This document shows, in pieces, positions 35,949-45,500 of a stretch of DNA of 64,000 nucleotides. The DNA comes from Dyadobacter sp. 50-39 (GTDB lineage: Bacteria; Bacteroidota; Bacteroidia; Cytophagales; Spirosomataceae), in the NCBI GenBank assembly GCA_001898145.1, contig MKSR01000034.1, positions 38,732-102,731 of the forward strand, given 5' to 3'. Positions within the stretch are counted from its first letter, which is position 1; each line of letters begins with the position of its first letter. The notes under the pieces are model-generated. The model did not search any database and was not told the origin of the DNA. It worked only from the letters and a program-made list of their open reading frames with translations. A program made the position numbers and the translations under genes.

Positions 35949-36431
35949 ATGACCGTAAAGGAACATTTAGAAGTTTTGCTGGCCCCGCTTCTGGAAGATG
36001 GCGACTGTTTTCTGATAGACATCGTAATCAAACCTTCCAAGGCAAGTCAGAAAGTTACCATCCTTGTGGACAGCGACGAGGGCATCACTATCCAGCAATG
36101 CACCTCCATCAGCCGCAGGCTCGCCAAACAGCTTGAAGAGCTTGAAATATTCACAGACGCGTACACCCTGGAAGTTTCTTCGCCTGGCCTGGACCAGCCG
36201 TTAGTGCTCCCACGTCAGTACCAGAAAAACGTGGGACGCAGCCTGAAAATCACTTTGAAGACTGGTGAAGTATTGCAAGGAAGTCTGACCGATGCCGGCC
36301 AGGACCGTATTACCATCCAGCTGCCAGCACCGAAAAAGAAATCCAAAACACCGGTGGATGAAACCTCGCTGGTGCGCACGATCAGCCTGGATGAGATCTC
36401 CAAGGCCTTGATCGAAATCTCGTTTAAATAG
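35949..36431 (+). CDS. rimP: Ribosome maturation factor RimP
   Basis: Assists maturation of the 30S subunit. I start it at the ATG at 35949, giving 160 residues; the TTG at 35934 lies in the leader. RimP landmarks are FLIDIVIKPSKASQKVTILVDSDEGITIQQC across residues 20-50, CTSISRRLAKQLEE, and the diagnostic YTLEVSSPGLDQPL near residue 73. The C-terminal SH3-like domain follows (VGRSLKITLKTGEVLQGSL). It heads the conserved rimP-nusA-infB order. The following 88-base spacer contains alternative hairpins. Confidence 0.93.
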   Translation: MTVKEHLEVLLAPLLEDGDCFLIDIVIKPSKASQKVTILVDSDEGITIQQCTSISRRLAKQLEELEIFTDAYTLEVSSPGLDQPLVLPRQYQKNVGRSLKITLKTGEVLQGSLTDAGQDRITIQLPAPKKKSKTPVDETSLVRTISLDEISKALIEISFK

Positions 36432-36433
36432 TC

Positions 36434-36466
36434 TCACAACGCCGGATCAGCGTTTTTTGGTTGTGA
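36434..36466 (+). promoter_or_regulatory. Alternative hairpins between rimP and nusA
   Basis: Outer pairing TCACAAC (36434-36440) with GTTGTGA (36460-36466) competes with inner pairing AACGC (36438-36442) with GCGTT (36450-36454), since the AAC bases are used by both. The inner hairpin is followed by a T-run (36453-36458) in the form of a weak terminator. This resembles an anti-terminator/terminator switch, immediately before the gene for a termination factor. Confidence 0.42.
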
Positions 36467-36519
36467 TCAATTATATAATATGTATAACTTAGTATCAGCA
36501 AATATTCTTTAACATACCC

Positions 36520-37761
36520 ATGGATAGCGGAATATTAATTGAATCATTCGCGGAGTTCGCAAGCTCTAAGAACATCGATCGTCCAACGATGATCAGTGTT
36601 TTGGAGGAGGTATTTCGTACTATGATTCGTAAGAAATATGGCACCGATGATAATTTTGATGTAATCATCAACCCTGAAAGCGGTGACCTGGAAATGTGGC
36701 GCACGCGTGAGATCGTAGACGACAACTCAGAGGATATCTGGGAATACAATAAAATACCGCTTGCGGAAGCCCGCAAGATTCAGAGTGACTTTGAAGTGGG
36801 CGAGGAAGTTGCCGAAGAGGTTAAACTCGTTGAATTTGGTCGCCGCCTTGTACAGACCGCCCGTCAGACCCTGATCCAGAAGATCAAGGACATGGAAAAG
36901 GAGATCATGTATGAAAAATACAAGGATCAGGTGGGTGAAATGATCACAGGCGAAGTCTACCAGACTTTAAGGCACGAGGTGATTATCGTCGATTCGGAAG
37001 GTAACGAGCTCTCGCTGCCGCGTACCGAGCAGATCTCCAAGGACCGCTTCCGTAAGGGCGAATCAGTTAAATCGGTGATCCATAAAGTAGAGATGAATAA
37101 CGGCTCTCCCAAGATCACCCTTTCGAGAACATCACCGGTATTCCTGGAAAGACTCTTCGAAGTGGAGATTCCCGAAATCTATGATGGAATCATTTCGGTA
37201 CGAAAAGTTGTTCGTGAACCAGGGGAACGTGCGAAAGTTGCCGTCGAATCATATGACGACAGGATCGACCCGGTGGGCGCATGCGTAGGTATGAAAGGCT
37301 CACGTATCCATTCCATTGTCCGCGAATTGGGTAACGAAAACATAGACGTTATCAATTACACCGACAACCTCGAACTACTCATCAGCCGCGCATTGAGCCC
37401 AGCCAAAGTTAGCTCGATGCAGATTGACCGCGACGCCAAGCGCGTGTCGGTTTTCCTTAAACCAGACCAGGTATCACTGGCGATCGGTAAAGGCGGGCAG
37501 AACATCAAGCTGGCCGGCAAACTGGTGGGAATGGAAATCGACGTATTCCGCGATATTGAAGAACAAAATGATGAAGACGTTGATTTGACCGAGTTCTCGG
37601 ATGAAATCGACGAATGGATCATCGACGAATTGCACAAAATCGGTCTGGACACAGCCAAGAGCGTACTCACTTTGAGTAAAGAAGAGCTTGTAAGGCGCAC
37701 AGATCTGGAAGAGGCGACTGTCGAAGAAGTACTTGATATCCTGCGGAAAGAATTTGAATAA
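36520..37761 (+). CDS. nusA: Transcription termination/antitermination factor NusA
   Basis: RNA polymerase-binding factor for pausing, termination and antitermination. The 413-residue length fits forms lacking the long C-terminal acidic repeats of Proteobacteria. Order of domains: N-terminal RNAP-binding region (residues 1-130, with MIRKKYGTDDNFDVIINPE), an S1 domain (about 135-200), then KH1 and KH2. GACVGMKGSRIHSIVRELG near residue 257 and LAIGKGGQNIKLAGKLVG near residue 320 are the KH signature loops. The acidic C-terminal tail has a helix-hairpin-like segment (GLDTAKSVLTLSKEELVRRT). It is co-transcribed with infB 70 bases downstream. Confidence 0.96.
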   Translation: MDSGILIESFAEFASSKNIDRPTMISVLEEVFRTMIRKKYGTDDNFDVIINPESGDLEMWRTREIVDDNSEDIWEYNKIPLAEARKIQSDFEVGEEVAEEVKLVEFGRRLVQTARQTLIQKIKDMEKEIMYEKYKDQVGEMITGEVYQTLRHEVIIVDSEGNELSLPRTEQISKDRFRKGESVKSVIHKVEMNNGSPKITLSRTSPVFLERLFEVEIPEIYDGIISVRKVVREPGERAKVAVESYDDRIDPVGACVGMKGSRIHSIVRELGNENIDVINYTDNLELLISRALSPAKVSSMQIDRDAKRVSVFLKPDQVSLAIGKGGQNIKLAGKLVGMEIDVFRDIEEQNDEDVDLTEFSDEIDEWIIDELHKIGLDTAKSVLTLSKEELVRRTDLEEATVEEVLDILRKEFE

Positions 37762-37831
37762 TATTAACCCGCAGGGCTGCGCAAAACAGTTCTGCAATCA
37801 ATGCAAAACCTTATTCTACTAAATTGCTAAT

Positions 37832-40800
37832 ATGGCAGAAGATAAAATGATGCGCCTTAGCCAAGTGGCACGGATCCTGAACGTGGGAATTACTACGATC
37901 GTGGATCATCTGTCTGCCAAGGGGTATAAGGTGGAAACTAATCCAAATACCAAAATTAATGCCGATCAAATCGAGTTTCTTGCGAAGGACTTCAAATCCA
38001 GTGAACTGAGATCTTCCCTATCGCAAAAACCGGCTGCCGCTGCTGTGGAAGCACCGGCCGAAGTGAAGGAAGAGAAAGTGAAGAGCGATGTTGAGGGAAT
38101 TCTTTATTTTAGAAATGCACCCAAAGCAGAGGAAAAGCCTGTGGTGGAAGAAAAACCTACTGCTACAGAGCCTCAGGCTGCCTTTGAAAATAAACTCCCT
38201 GGTATCAAAGTGGTTGGCAAGATCGACCTGGATGCCAAACGGCCAGCAGCTGCTCCGCCCGCAGCCGAGCAACAACCTAAACAGGAAGCGCCCAAAGAGG
38301 TGGTAGCTGAAAAGCCTGCTACCCCAGCCCCTGCTCCTGCTGCTCCGGTAGAGAATAAAGAAGACGTAAAACCAGTAGCTGTTCAGCCAGAACCGGTCAA
38401 GCAAGCTCCGGTGGAGGCTCCTTTGAAAGAGGCGGCTGCTCCGGCAGAAGCCCCGGCTGCTCAGGCTCCGGTCAAGGAAGAGCCGCGCAAGACAGAGCCG
38501 GTAGAGGTTAAGCCTGCGCCGGTTGAGCCCAAGCAAGCCGCGCCAGTTGCCGACAAGCCTGCTGCCGCTTCGCCAGAGCCAGCCAGCCCTGCCGAAGAGC
38601 AGCCCTCGGGTGAATCACAGCTGATCGAAGCGCGTGGCGAGCAGCTCAGAGGATTAAGAGTGGTTGGAAAAATCGAGCTGCCAACCAATAAGAAGAAAGA
38701 TCCGGTTGCGTCAAGCGACACGTCTGCTGATAAGAAACGCCGCAGGAAAAGAAAAAGAATCCGCGACGGAGCGGCCACCCCGGGAGAAAACCGGCCCGCC
38801 GACCAGAATCCGGCCGCTGGCGCTACTACCAATACTGGCAACGCCGATGCCAACCGCAGCCGTCCCAACCCCGCAGGTAACAATGCGCAGGGCGGCACTC
38901 AGCAAGGCGGAGGACAATCCCGCCCAGCTCAAGGCCAGGGCGCGGGCAATCGCGGCGGAGGCAATAACAGCAACAACAACCGCAGAGGAGGTCGCCGCGA
39001 GGAGGTTTCCGATAAAGAAGTTTCAGACAATATCAAAGCTACTATGGCCCGTATGGGCGGTGGCAATACCAAAGGCTCGGCCAGAGGTGCGAAAGGACGC
39101 CGACGCGATCGTGGAGATCAGAATGATGCGACGGGCTTCGGAGACGAGGAAACAAAAGTATTGCGCGTGACCGAATTCGTTTCGGCCAACGATCTGGCTT
39201 CACTGATGGATGTGACCGTACAGGAGGTTATCTCAGTTTGTATGAGCATGGGTATGTTCGTCTCGATCAACCAGCGCCTGGACGCGGAAGCTATCACTTT
39301 CATCGCCGATGAATTCGGATTTGAAGTGGCCTTTATTTCTGCCGAAGAAGAAGTACAGAACGATGTTCAGGAGGAAGTGGACGATGAGGCCAGCCTGAAA
39401 GAAAGAGCGCCGATCGTAACGATTATGGGTCACGTTGACCACGGTAAAACATCGCTTCTTGACTACATCCGTCAGGAAAACGTAGCAAGTGGAGAGGCCG
39501 GAGGTATCACCCAGCACATCGGTGCATACAGCGTTAAAACAAAAACAGGCAAAGCGGTAACATTCCTGGATACGCCGGGTCACGAGGCATTTACAGCTAT
39601 GCGTGCACGTGGTGCCAAAATCACCGACGTGGTTATTATCGTAATCGCTGCTGATGACAGTGTGATGCCGCAGACCCGTGAGGCGATCAACCACGCTCAG
39701 GTAGCGGGTGTACCTATCGTTTTTGCATTCAGTAAAGTGGATAAGCCCGGTGCAAACACCGAGAAAATACGCGAAGAGCTGGCCAACATGAACCTTTTGG
39801 TCGAGGAATGGGGCGGTAAATATCAGACCCAGGAAATCTCATCCAAATCGGGACTGGGTATTGATGAATTGCTTGAAAAAGTACTTCTGGAAGCAGAACT
39901 GCTTGAATTGAAGGCAAACCCTAACCGCCGCGCGATGGGAACGGTTGTAGAGGCCTCCCTGGACAAGGGCCGCGGTTATGTGACAACGATTCTGGTTCAG
40001 ACAGGTACTCTGAAAGTGGGAGACGTAGTGCTTGCCGGAGCGCACTTTGGCAAGGTAAAAGCGATGACTGACTACCTTGGAAAAAGGCTCAAAACGGCCG
40101 GCCCGTCCATGCCAGTGCAGCTGCTTGGCCTGAACGGCGCCCCACAGGCTGGTGACCGCTTCAATGTATTTGAAAACGAGCGCGACGCACGCGACATCGC
40201 CACCAAGCGTGAGCAGATCCAGCGCGAGCAGTCCATCCGTACCCGCAAACACATTACGCTTGAAGAGATCGGCCGTCGTAAGGCGATCGGTACCTTCCGC
40301 GAGCTGAACCTGATTGTTAAAGGTGACGTGGATGGATCGGTGGAAGCCCTTTCAGATTCATTGCTGCAACTTTCGACCTCGGAGGTTCAGGTAAATATCA
40401 TTCACAAGGCAGTAGGCCAGATTTCTGAATCTGATGTCAACCTTGCAATTGCTTCCGATGCGATCATTGTCGGATTCCAGGTTCGTCCTTCTTCGAATGC
40501 GAAGAAAATGGCCGAGCAGGACCAGATCGAGATCCGCCACTACTCGGTAATCTACCAGGCGATCGAAGAAATCAAGGATGCGATGACCGGTATGCTTGCT
40601 CCGACCATCGAAGAGATCATCACCGGAAATATCGAAATCCGCGAGGTATTCAAGATCAGCCGCATCGGTACTATCGCTGGTTGCTATGTAACGGATGGTT
40701 ATGTGAAGCGTAACAACAAAATTCGCGTTGTCCGCGACGGCATCGTACTTTTCACCGGCGAGATCGACTCGCTCAAACGTTACAAAGACGATGTTCAGGA

Positions 40801-40909
40801 GGTAAGAAACGGTTACGAATGTGGTTTGAGTGTTAAAAACTACAACGACATCGAAATCGGCGATATCATCGAAAGTTTCGAATTGCGCGAAGTAAAACGA
40901 ACACTCTAA
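37832..40909 (+). CDS. infB: Translation initiation factor IF-2
   Basis: GTPase that places initiator tRNA on the ribosome. The 1025 residues have an N-terminal IF2-N helix domain ([21 protein letters not shown]), a very long Ala/Pro/Glu-rich linker (about residues 70-260), a basic Gly/Asn/Arg-rich stretch (about 300-420), a second IF2-N-like domain, and the G domain. G1 is GHVDHGKTS at residue 533 and G3 is DTPGHEAF. G4 reads SKVD at residues 634-637 ([11 protein letters not shown]) where most IF-2 proteins have NKxD. Domains II, III and IV follow with the terminal [12 protein letters not shown] strong terminator lies 18 bases after the stop. Confidence 0.97.
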   Translation: MAEDKMMRLSQVARILNVGITTIVDHLSAKGYKVETNPNTKINADQIEFLAKDFKSSELRSSLSQKPAAAAVEAPAEVKEEKVKSDVEGILYFRNAPKAEEKPVVEEKPTATEPQAAFENKLPGIKVVGKIDLDAKRPAAAPPAAEQQPKQEAPKEVVAEKPATPAPAPAAPVENKEDVKPVAVQPEPVKQAPVEAPLKEAAAPAEAPAAQAPVKEEPRKTEPVEVKPAPVEPKQAAPVADKPAAASPEPASPAEEQPSGESQLIEARGEQLRGLRVVGKIELPTNKKKDPVASSDTSADKKRRRKRKRIRDGAATPGENRPADQNPAAGATTNTGNADANRSRPNPAGNNAQGGTQQGGGQSRPAQGQGAGNRGGGNNSNNNRRGGRREEVSDKEVSDNIKATMARMGGGNTKGSARGAKGRRRDRGDQNDATGFGDEETKVLRVTEFVSANDLASLMDVTVQEVISVCMSMGMFVSINQRLDAEAITFIADEFGFEVAFISAEEEVQNDVQEEVDDEASLKERAPIVTIMGHVDHGKTSLLDYIRQENVASGEAGGITQHIGAYSVKTKTGKAVTFLDTPGHEAFTAMRARGAKITDVVIIVIAADDSVMPQTREAINHAQVAGVPIVFAFSKVDKPGANTEKIREELANMNLLVEEWGGKYQTQEISSKSGLGIDELLEKVLLEAELLELKANPNRRAMGTVVEASLDKGRGYVTTILVQTGTLKVGDVVLAGAHFGKVKAMTDYLGKRLKTAGPSMPVQLLGLNGAPQAGDRFNVFENERDARDIATKREQIQREQSIRTRKHITLEEIGRRKAIGTFRELNLIVKGDVDGSVEALSDSLLQLSTSEVQVNIIHKAVGQISESDVNLAIASDAIIVGFQVRPSSNAKKMAEQDQIEIRHYSVIYQAIEEIKDAMTGMLAPTIEEIITGNIEIREVFKISRIGTIAGCYVTDGYVKRNNKIRVVRDGIVLFTGEIDSLKRYKDDVQEVRNGYECGLSVKNYNDIEIGDIIESFELREVKRTL

Positions 40910-40926
40910 TCAGCGTACTATATTGT

Positions 40927-40959
40927 AAAGCCTGCCCTAGTAATAGAGCAGGCTTTTTT
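40927..40959. terminator. Terminator after infB, possibly bidirectional
   Basis: AAAGCCTGC / GCAGGCTTT stem with a T6 run on the + strand. It also lies just beyond the end of the convergent HD-domain gene (ends 40965), where the reverse reading has a shorter T-run. Confidence 0.87.
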
Positions 40960-40964
40960 ATGCG

Positions 40965-41546
40965 CTATACTTTCTCATCATGCATTCCCAGCCTGGCCTT
41001 TACCTCTGACAAAAGCCGGCAACAAGCTGCATACAGCTGGGGATTCCCCATGTTTATCCTACCCAAATAGCTATCCACTTCCCGGGCATACACCCGCGCA
41101 AAGCCAGGATCATGCTCAACTATCGAGAGCATATTATCGATAATATCAGCATACTTAACTGTCTGAGCGACCGGGCAAGACGTGGAAATACGCGCGCTTT
41201 CAAGTTCCTTCCGCTGGGCTCTGTTCAGCGAGGGAAATTTCTCGGTAGTGTACTTATCGGTAAGATCGTCGACGCAAGCCAGGATCACCTCATCCTCTTC
41301 GAGATTATAGCCAATGCTCATCAGCATGTGGGACAAATCAGCCAGCGAGCATTCAGTGTCTTCTATCAGGTCATGGCAAAGGGCAATTTCGGTTTCGTAA
41401 CCATCCTTGACGTACTGCTCAAGCCGGTCTGCAACACTGAGCAGATGCGTGTAATAGGGCGCGCCGGTATACTTGCGTTTTTGCCCGCCATGCATCTGCT
41501 TCACATAATCAAACAGTGCCCATTGGCGCTCGGTTAATTCCAACAT
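40965..41546 (-). CDS. HD-domain phosphohydrolase (small RSH/MESH1-like)
   Basis: Probable metal-dependent hydrolase of the HD superfamily. I choose the ATG at 41546 (193 residues) over the TTG at 41558. The order of motifs HGGQKRKYTGAPYYTHLLSV (metal-binding His), ALCHDLIEDT (HD pair) and TVKYADIIDNM (late Asp) is that of the hydrolase half of RelA/SpoT and of stand-alone MESH1-type enzymes, which cleave ppGpp or related nucleotides. No synthetase domain is attached. The specificity is inferred from motif order only. It is convergent with infB. Confidence 0.78.
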   Translation of the reverse strand: MLELTERQWALFDYVKQMHGGQKRKYTGAPYYTHLLSVADRLEQYVKDGYETEIALCHDLIEDTECSLADLSHMLMSIGYNLEEDEVILACVDDLTDKYTTEKFPSLNRAQRKELESARISTSCPVAQTVKYADIIDNMLSIVEHDPGFARVYAREVDSYLGRINMGNPQLYAACCRLLSEVKARLGMHDEKV

Positions 41547-41696
41547 ACCTTGATGCAATCCAAAATTTCAAATAAGATTTCCGCTTTTCTTTTTAAAATA
41601 ACAATAAAACTCTGGTTATTGAAATTTCCGTGCAAAACAAGCTCCATCAATTCGAAAGTGTCCCGGATCAAGGCGGCTAGCGCGTTGTAGAATCAA

Positions 41697-41732
41697 AACA
41701 AAAAAGCTTGCATATCAGCGATATACAAGCTT
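41697..41732 (-). terminator. Intrinsic terminator after tRNA-Val
   Basis: On the minus strand AAGCTTGTATAT / ATATGCAAGCTT forms a 12-position stem with one mismatch, a CGCTG loop and a T-run. It lies 11 bases beyond the tRNA 3' end. Confidence 0.85.
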
Positions 41733-41742
41733 CGACTATTCG

Positions 41743-41817
41743 TAGGACGTAGCGGGTTCGAACCGCTGACCTCCGCCCTGTCAAGGCGGCGCTCTGAACC
41801 AGCTGAGCTAACATCCT
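41743..41817 (-). tRNA. tRNA-Val (anticodon GAC)
   Basis: Minus-strand cloverleaf of 75 bases. The acceptor arms AGGATGT and ACGTCCT pair with one G-T, and the discriminator is A. The D arm contains AGCTCAGCTGGT, the anticodon stem is CCGCC/GGCGG with loop TTGACAG giving anticodon GAC, and the T arm contains GGTTCGAACC. CCA is not encoded. A good terminator follows. The anticodon reading, not the acceptor sequence, gives the valine identity. Confidence 0.92.
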
Positions 41818-41840
41818 TCTTTTGGTGCCGCGATATTAAA

Positions 41841-43154
41841 TTAATTTTTGTTATGATCCAATTCGAAGTGGTAAACTTTCCGGGACGGGATCCGGTAAAG
41901 CAGCATCAGCCCGATCACGAAAATAACCAGCAGCGCAAGAATACTGTTGCGCATACTGCCGGTGATGTGCTCTACACTACCATAGATAAATGTACCGATT
42001 ACGATAGCGAACTTTTCTGTCACATCATAAAAACTGAAATATGACGCAGTGTCTGTGATATTCTCCGGAATCAGTTTGGAGTAAGTCGATCTTGAAAGGG
42101 ATTGAATTCCGCCCATTACCATGCCTACCGTGCACGCAATAACGTAAAACTCCATAGCCTGGGTAGTATAGTATGCGCCTGTGCAAATGCCGATCCATAA
42201 AGCTACCCCGATCATCAACGCATAAATATTGCCAATTTTGCCCGACAGCCAGGCGAACGTGTAAGAGCCTGCAATACCGACCAGCTGTATCAACAGCACG
42301 GTAATGATCAGGCTCTGAGAAGGAAGTTTGAGCTCGGTTGCGCCAAAGATTGTTGCCACATACATCACCGTGCGAAGGCCCATCGTATAGATGAAAAACG
42401 CGCTGAGGAACTTGGCCAGGTAGGGCTGCTCGCGAAGGCGCCCGTAAACCTTTCTGAGCTCGTGAAAACCATCGAATAGCCAGTTTCCGCCTTTTTGCTT
42501 ATCCGCATTCCCGGAAGGCAAATAATAAAACGGAATCTGGGCAAACAGTATCCACCACAGTCCAACAGTGAAAAACGATATCCGGGCTGGCAACGATTTT
42601 TGGGTGATACCATAAAAATCCGGCGCAAGAATCATGCTCAAATTGAAAAGCAGCAGCAGCACACTTCCCAGATAGCCCAGCGAGAAGCCACGTGCGCTGT
42701 ACTTATCGAAACGGTCCTCCGTAGCGATTTCAGGCAGATACGAATCGTAGAAGACGATGCTGCCACTCCACCCTATCAGGCTCAGCCCGAACAAAAATAT
42801 CCCCGAGAGCATGGTCTCCTTGGTGAAAAAATAAAGCAGCATGCAGCTGACAGCGCCTGTGTAGCAAAAGAACTGCATGAACCGCTTCTTCTTTCCGGTA
42901 AAATCAGCAATGGCCGTGCAGATCGGAATCAGCAGCGCCGTTATCAAAAAGGAAACCGACACTGTATAGGAAAACAGGACCGAGCTTTTGATGGGCATAC
43001 CAAAAAAATCAACCTCTGGCCTGCCCGAGGCGCTCAGCGCAGTAGCGCTGAAATAGACCGGAAAAATACTGGAAACGATCACCAGCGCGTGCACCGAATT
43101 GGCCCAGTCGTACATGCACCAGGCATTGATTATGGAGGGGATGTTTTTTTTCAT
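41841..43154 (-). CDS. MFS transporter, UMF1 (Atg22-like) family
   Basis: Inner-membrane exporter or permease of the UMF1 group. The 437 residues have about twelve helices. The N-terminus INAWCMYDWANSVHALVIVS is the family hallmark (YDWANS). Further family features are FYDSYLPEIA, the conserved ARGFSLGYLGSVLLLLFNL region near residue 153, and GGIQSLSRSTYSKLIPEN near residue 350. Substrate is unknown; relatives in eukaryotes export amino acids from vacuoles. The gene lies between the tRNA and a small lipoprotein gene, all on the minus strand. A hairpin separates it from the lipoprotein gene. Confidence 0.87.
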   Translation of the reverse strand: MKKNIPSIINAWCMYDWANSVHALVIVSSIFPVYFSATALSASGRPEVDFFGMPIKSSVLFSYTVSVSFLITALLIPICTAIADFTGKKKRFMQFFCYTGAVSCMLLYFFTKETMLSGIFLFGLSLIGWSGSIVFYDSYLPEIATEDRFDKYSARGFSLGYLGSVLLLLFNLSMILAPDFYGITQKSLPARISFFTVGLWWILFAQIPFYYLPSGNADKQKGGNWLFDGFHELRKVYGRLREQPYLAKFLSAFFIYTMGLRTVMYVATIFGATELKLPSQSLIITVLLIQLVGIAGSYTFAWLSGKIGNIYALMIGVALWIGICTGAYYTTQAMEFYVIACTVGMVMGGIQSLSRSTYSKLIPENITDTASYFSFYDVTEKFAIVIGTFIYGSVEHITGSMRNSILALLVIFVIGLMLLYRIPSRKVYHFELDHNKN

Positions 43155-43178
43155 TCAAAAAAAATTTGCACAAAATAA

Positions 43179-43209
43179 GAAAAGCGGCAGATTTTACCTG
43201 CCGCTTTTC
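43179..43209 (-). terminator. Perfect 12-bp hairpin after the small lipoprotein gene
   Basis: GAAAAGCGGCAG / CTGCCGCTTTTC with a 7-base loop lies between the minus-strand lipoprotein gene (ends 43237) and the MFS gene start (43154). The minus-strand tail is TTATTTTG, moderately U-rich, so it is a reasonable terminator. Confidence 0.72.
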
Positions 43210-43236
43210 GCTATAAATTGTATATCGCACCACCAG

Positions 43237-43692
43237 TTACTTGATCACAGGCTGGAAGACCATGATGGCCTCCTGCTCTACGCCATTGATGGGCATTTTG
43301 CTTTTAAGTTTCATTCTGCTGTTGGTAAGCTCTTCCAATCCGAATTCTCCGGAGAATCCAACGATTTTGATATCAAGCGCCTTTTCCTCGTTGATCAGAT
43401 ACCAGGTGCCGCCATTGATCACCTGGCTTGAACTTTGATCAAGAGCTCGTACAGTCGCGTTTTGCTGGAATTGAATGTCCATTTCCAGAATAAATTTGGT
43501 ATCTCCACTGAGCTGGTTTTTAGGGATATCCTTTCCCGATAAATCAGTGACCGAAGACATCCTCCAAGGATAATTGACCAGTATTTTACTCTTTGCTGTC
43601 GGCTCAGGCGTTTGCTCCTTATCTTTGTCCTTGCAGCTGATCACCAAAAGCGAGAAAAACAGGACTGGAACAAAAAGAAGTAATCGTTTCAT
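43237..43692 (-). CDS. Small lipocalin-like lipoprotein
   Basis: Exported lipoprotein of 151 residues and unknown ligand. The signal ends in LLVISC with the lipidated Cys near residue 20, followed by KDKDKEQ. The mature part is predicted to be mainly beta strands, with YPWRMSSVTDLSGKDI near residue 43, FILEMDIQFQQNATV and NGGTWYLINEEKALDIKIVG, a pattern like the lipocalin-type small lipoproteins common in Bacteroidota. The Trp in the first strand and the second in NGGTWYL are typical of that group. No enzyme motif is seen. A terminator follows the stop. Confidence 0.68.
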   Translation of the reverse strand: MKRLLLFVPVLFFSLLVISCKDKDKEQTPEPTAKSKILVNYPWRMSSVTDLSGKDIPKNQLSGDTKFILEMDIQFQQNATVRALDQSSSQVINGGTWYLINEEKALDIKIVGFSGEFGLEELTNSRMKLKSKMPINGVEQEAIMVFQPVIK

Positions 43693-43767
43693 GTTGATTG
43701 TATTTTACGTTTCAAGGCAATTTATATCTGTTGAACTCTCTGACCCCGCTGTTTTGCGTCTGTGTCC

Positions 43768-43798
43768 CGGACTACGCGTCGCGGACTGCGCGTCCCGG
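43768..43798. repeat. Imperfect 14-bp tandem repeat
   Basis: CGGACTACGCGTCG (43768-43781) is followed directly by CGGACTGCGCGTCC (43782-43795) and a further CGG, in the spacer upstream of the T9SS gene at 43852. Two of fourteen positions differ. Function unknown; it may be a regulator site. Confidence 0.5.
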
Positions 43799-43851
43799 AA
43801 AAATGAAATTGGCGACATTGCAAAAGTAACGAATTTGTCTGGTCTAATCTT

Positions 43852-45483
43852 ATGGCATACTATACAAACATCTATTCAAAGGCATTTCTCAGCACACTTC
43901 TCTGCATTAAGCTGATTGCATTCTCTGCTCATAGTCAGAACTGCCAGCCCGATTATGTGCTAAACCCGGTAAGGGTCAACAACAGCATCGAATGGAGCAA
44001 ATTCCCCGAATTTTCCCTGCCGTTTAAAATGATATACAGCGGCCCGCGCTTTGGCGATACCCAGTCCCAGCCGTTAAAGCACGGCTTCACCCACATAGCT
44101 GCGTTCAGCGGACCAGAGCCAGCTTCGCTATCGGCCAGCCAGCGCGCGATGCTCTGGTATGGTGTCGCGACATCGAGCGGGAACCAGCCCTGGGCCGATA
44201 ACGCCTTGCGTAGTCCTTGGGGCAATGATACGGCCGCCTACCGCAGCTACTGGGATAATTATGCCAGTACAGTGACCAGCGTGGATGTAGTCTGCCTTGA
44301 TATTGAGCGTATGCAGCGGGAGGACCGCGACATTCTCTCACTGAAGTCCAACAGTCAGATTCCTCAAAACTACCGCAGCCTTTCAGACGCCGAGTTTCTG
44401 GCTGCTTACAAACGCGACATGCGCTGGTGGTATACCGAGGCGGCCAACCGCCTGCGGGCAAAAGGCGTGAAAGCACAGCTGACAAGTTACAGCGATGTGC
44501 CTATCCGTAACACCTGGCTGAATATCACCGCCAACAGCTGGCAGGACTGGAGCACCAACCCAGCACGGACGCACTACCTGATGCAGGACAATGCAGGAAA
44601 GATCGGGGGCAGTTTCTATAATATCAACGATTTTCTTTCGCCTTCCCCCTACTATTACTACGGCTATGATCACCCGATCGGCAAGGATTACCTCTCCTAT
44701 CTGCTGTTTAGCATTGAAGCTAATGCAGCATGGAGCGCCAAGCCTATCATCCCATTCGTTTGGCTGCGGGTACACGACAGTTATGATCCCAATATTCCGC
44801 TGATCACTAATTTCATGGCCGAAGCCACGGCCATCTTCCCTTTCTTTTCCGGCGCAAAAGGACTTTGGCTTTGGGAAAACCCGTTTCTGTCGACCGACCG
44901 CCAGGAAAACTACACGCCCTACGAGCATTTTATTTACGGGCTTTACCGCTTGTCGCAGTTCAAGGATATGCTCGAAGGAAACTACCAGCTTGTCATCCCG
45001 ATGTCGGCACGCGACAATATGGAGCAGCAAAATCCGGTTTGGCGCGGCATTGTGAAAGGACAAAACATCCTGATCGCCGCCCAGAATCCCTATGCGGACG
45101 ATAATGCTACCACATCCATTACGGTTTCCTACCAGAACTGGGCACGTAGCATCACTTTGAAAGGAAAGGAGGTTTTTCTCTGCAAATTCGATCTGAACGA
45201 TTCTGTCACGGGCATTGAACCCGCTGCCGATATGGTCAATGTGTATCCCAATCCGGCAGCGCAGCAGCTGAACGTTTCCCTGACCGGTATGAACGGGGCG
45301 ACCGGTGTTGAATTCGCTTTAACGAACAACAAAGGGCAGACTTTGCTGCAACAAAAACTGAAAGTGGCAGCCGCAGGGCTGAAAACAACGATCATTCTTC
45401 CCAAACTTTCTTCTGGCATATATTTTGCCCGATTTACCACCGATAAAAGAACTGTCATTAAAAAGGTAGTGATCCTGCAATAG
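43852..45483 (+). CDS. Secreted T9SS cargo protein with a TIM-barrel-like middle domain
   Basis: Exported protein of 543 residues with a signal peptide (LIAFSAHSQ near residue 28) and a C-terminal type A sorting domain ([18 protein letters not shown] near residue 464, then [21 protein letters not shown]). The middle, about residues 40-400, alternates strands and helices with [17 protein letters not shown] near residue 145, [13 protein letters not shown] and [13 protein letters not shown]. The acidic LDIER at the end of a strand could hold catalytic acids of a TIM-barrel glycosidase. I cannot name the family. Its stop lies 17 bases before the YyaL-type gene, so the two may be co-transcribed. 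Confidence 0.72.
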   Translation: MAYYTNIYSKAFLSTLLCIKLIAFSAHSQNCQPDYVLNPVRVNNSIEWSKFPEFSLPFKMIYSGPRFGDTQSQPLKHGFTHIAAFSGPEPASLSASQRAMLWYGVATSSGNQPWADNALRSPWGNDTAAYRSYWDNYASTVTSVDVVCLDIERMQREDRDILSLKSNSQIPQNYRSLSDAEFLAAYKRDMRWWYTEAANRLRAKGVKAQLTSYSDVPIRNTWLNITANSWQDWSTNPARTHYLMQDNAGKIGGSFYNINDFLSPSPYYYYGYDHPIGKDYLSYLLFSIEANAAWSAKPIIPFVWLRVHDSYDPNIPLITNFMAEATAIFPFFSGAKGLWLWENPFLSTDRQENYTPYEHFIYGLYRLSQFKDMLEGNYQLVIPMSARDNMEQQNPVWRGIVKGQNILIAAQNPYADDNATTSITVSYQNWARSITLKGKEVFLCKFDLNDSVTGIEPAADMVNVYPNPAAQQLNVSLTGMNGATGVEFALTNNKGQTLLQQKLKVAAAGLKTTIILPKLSSGIYFARFTTDKRTVIKKVVILQ

Positions 45484-45500
45484 CCGCTGCCTTCATTGCT

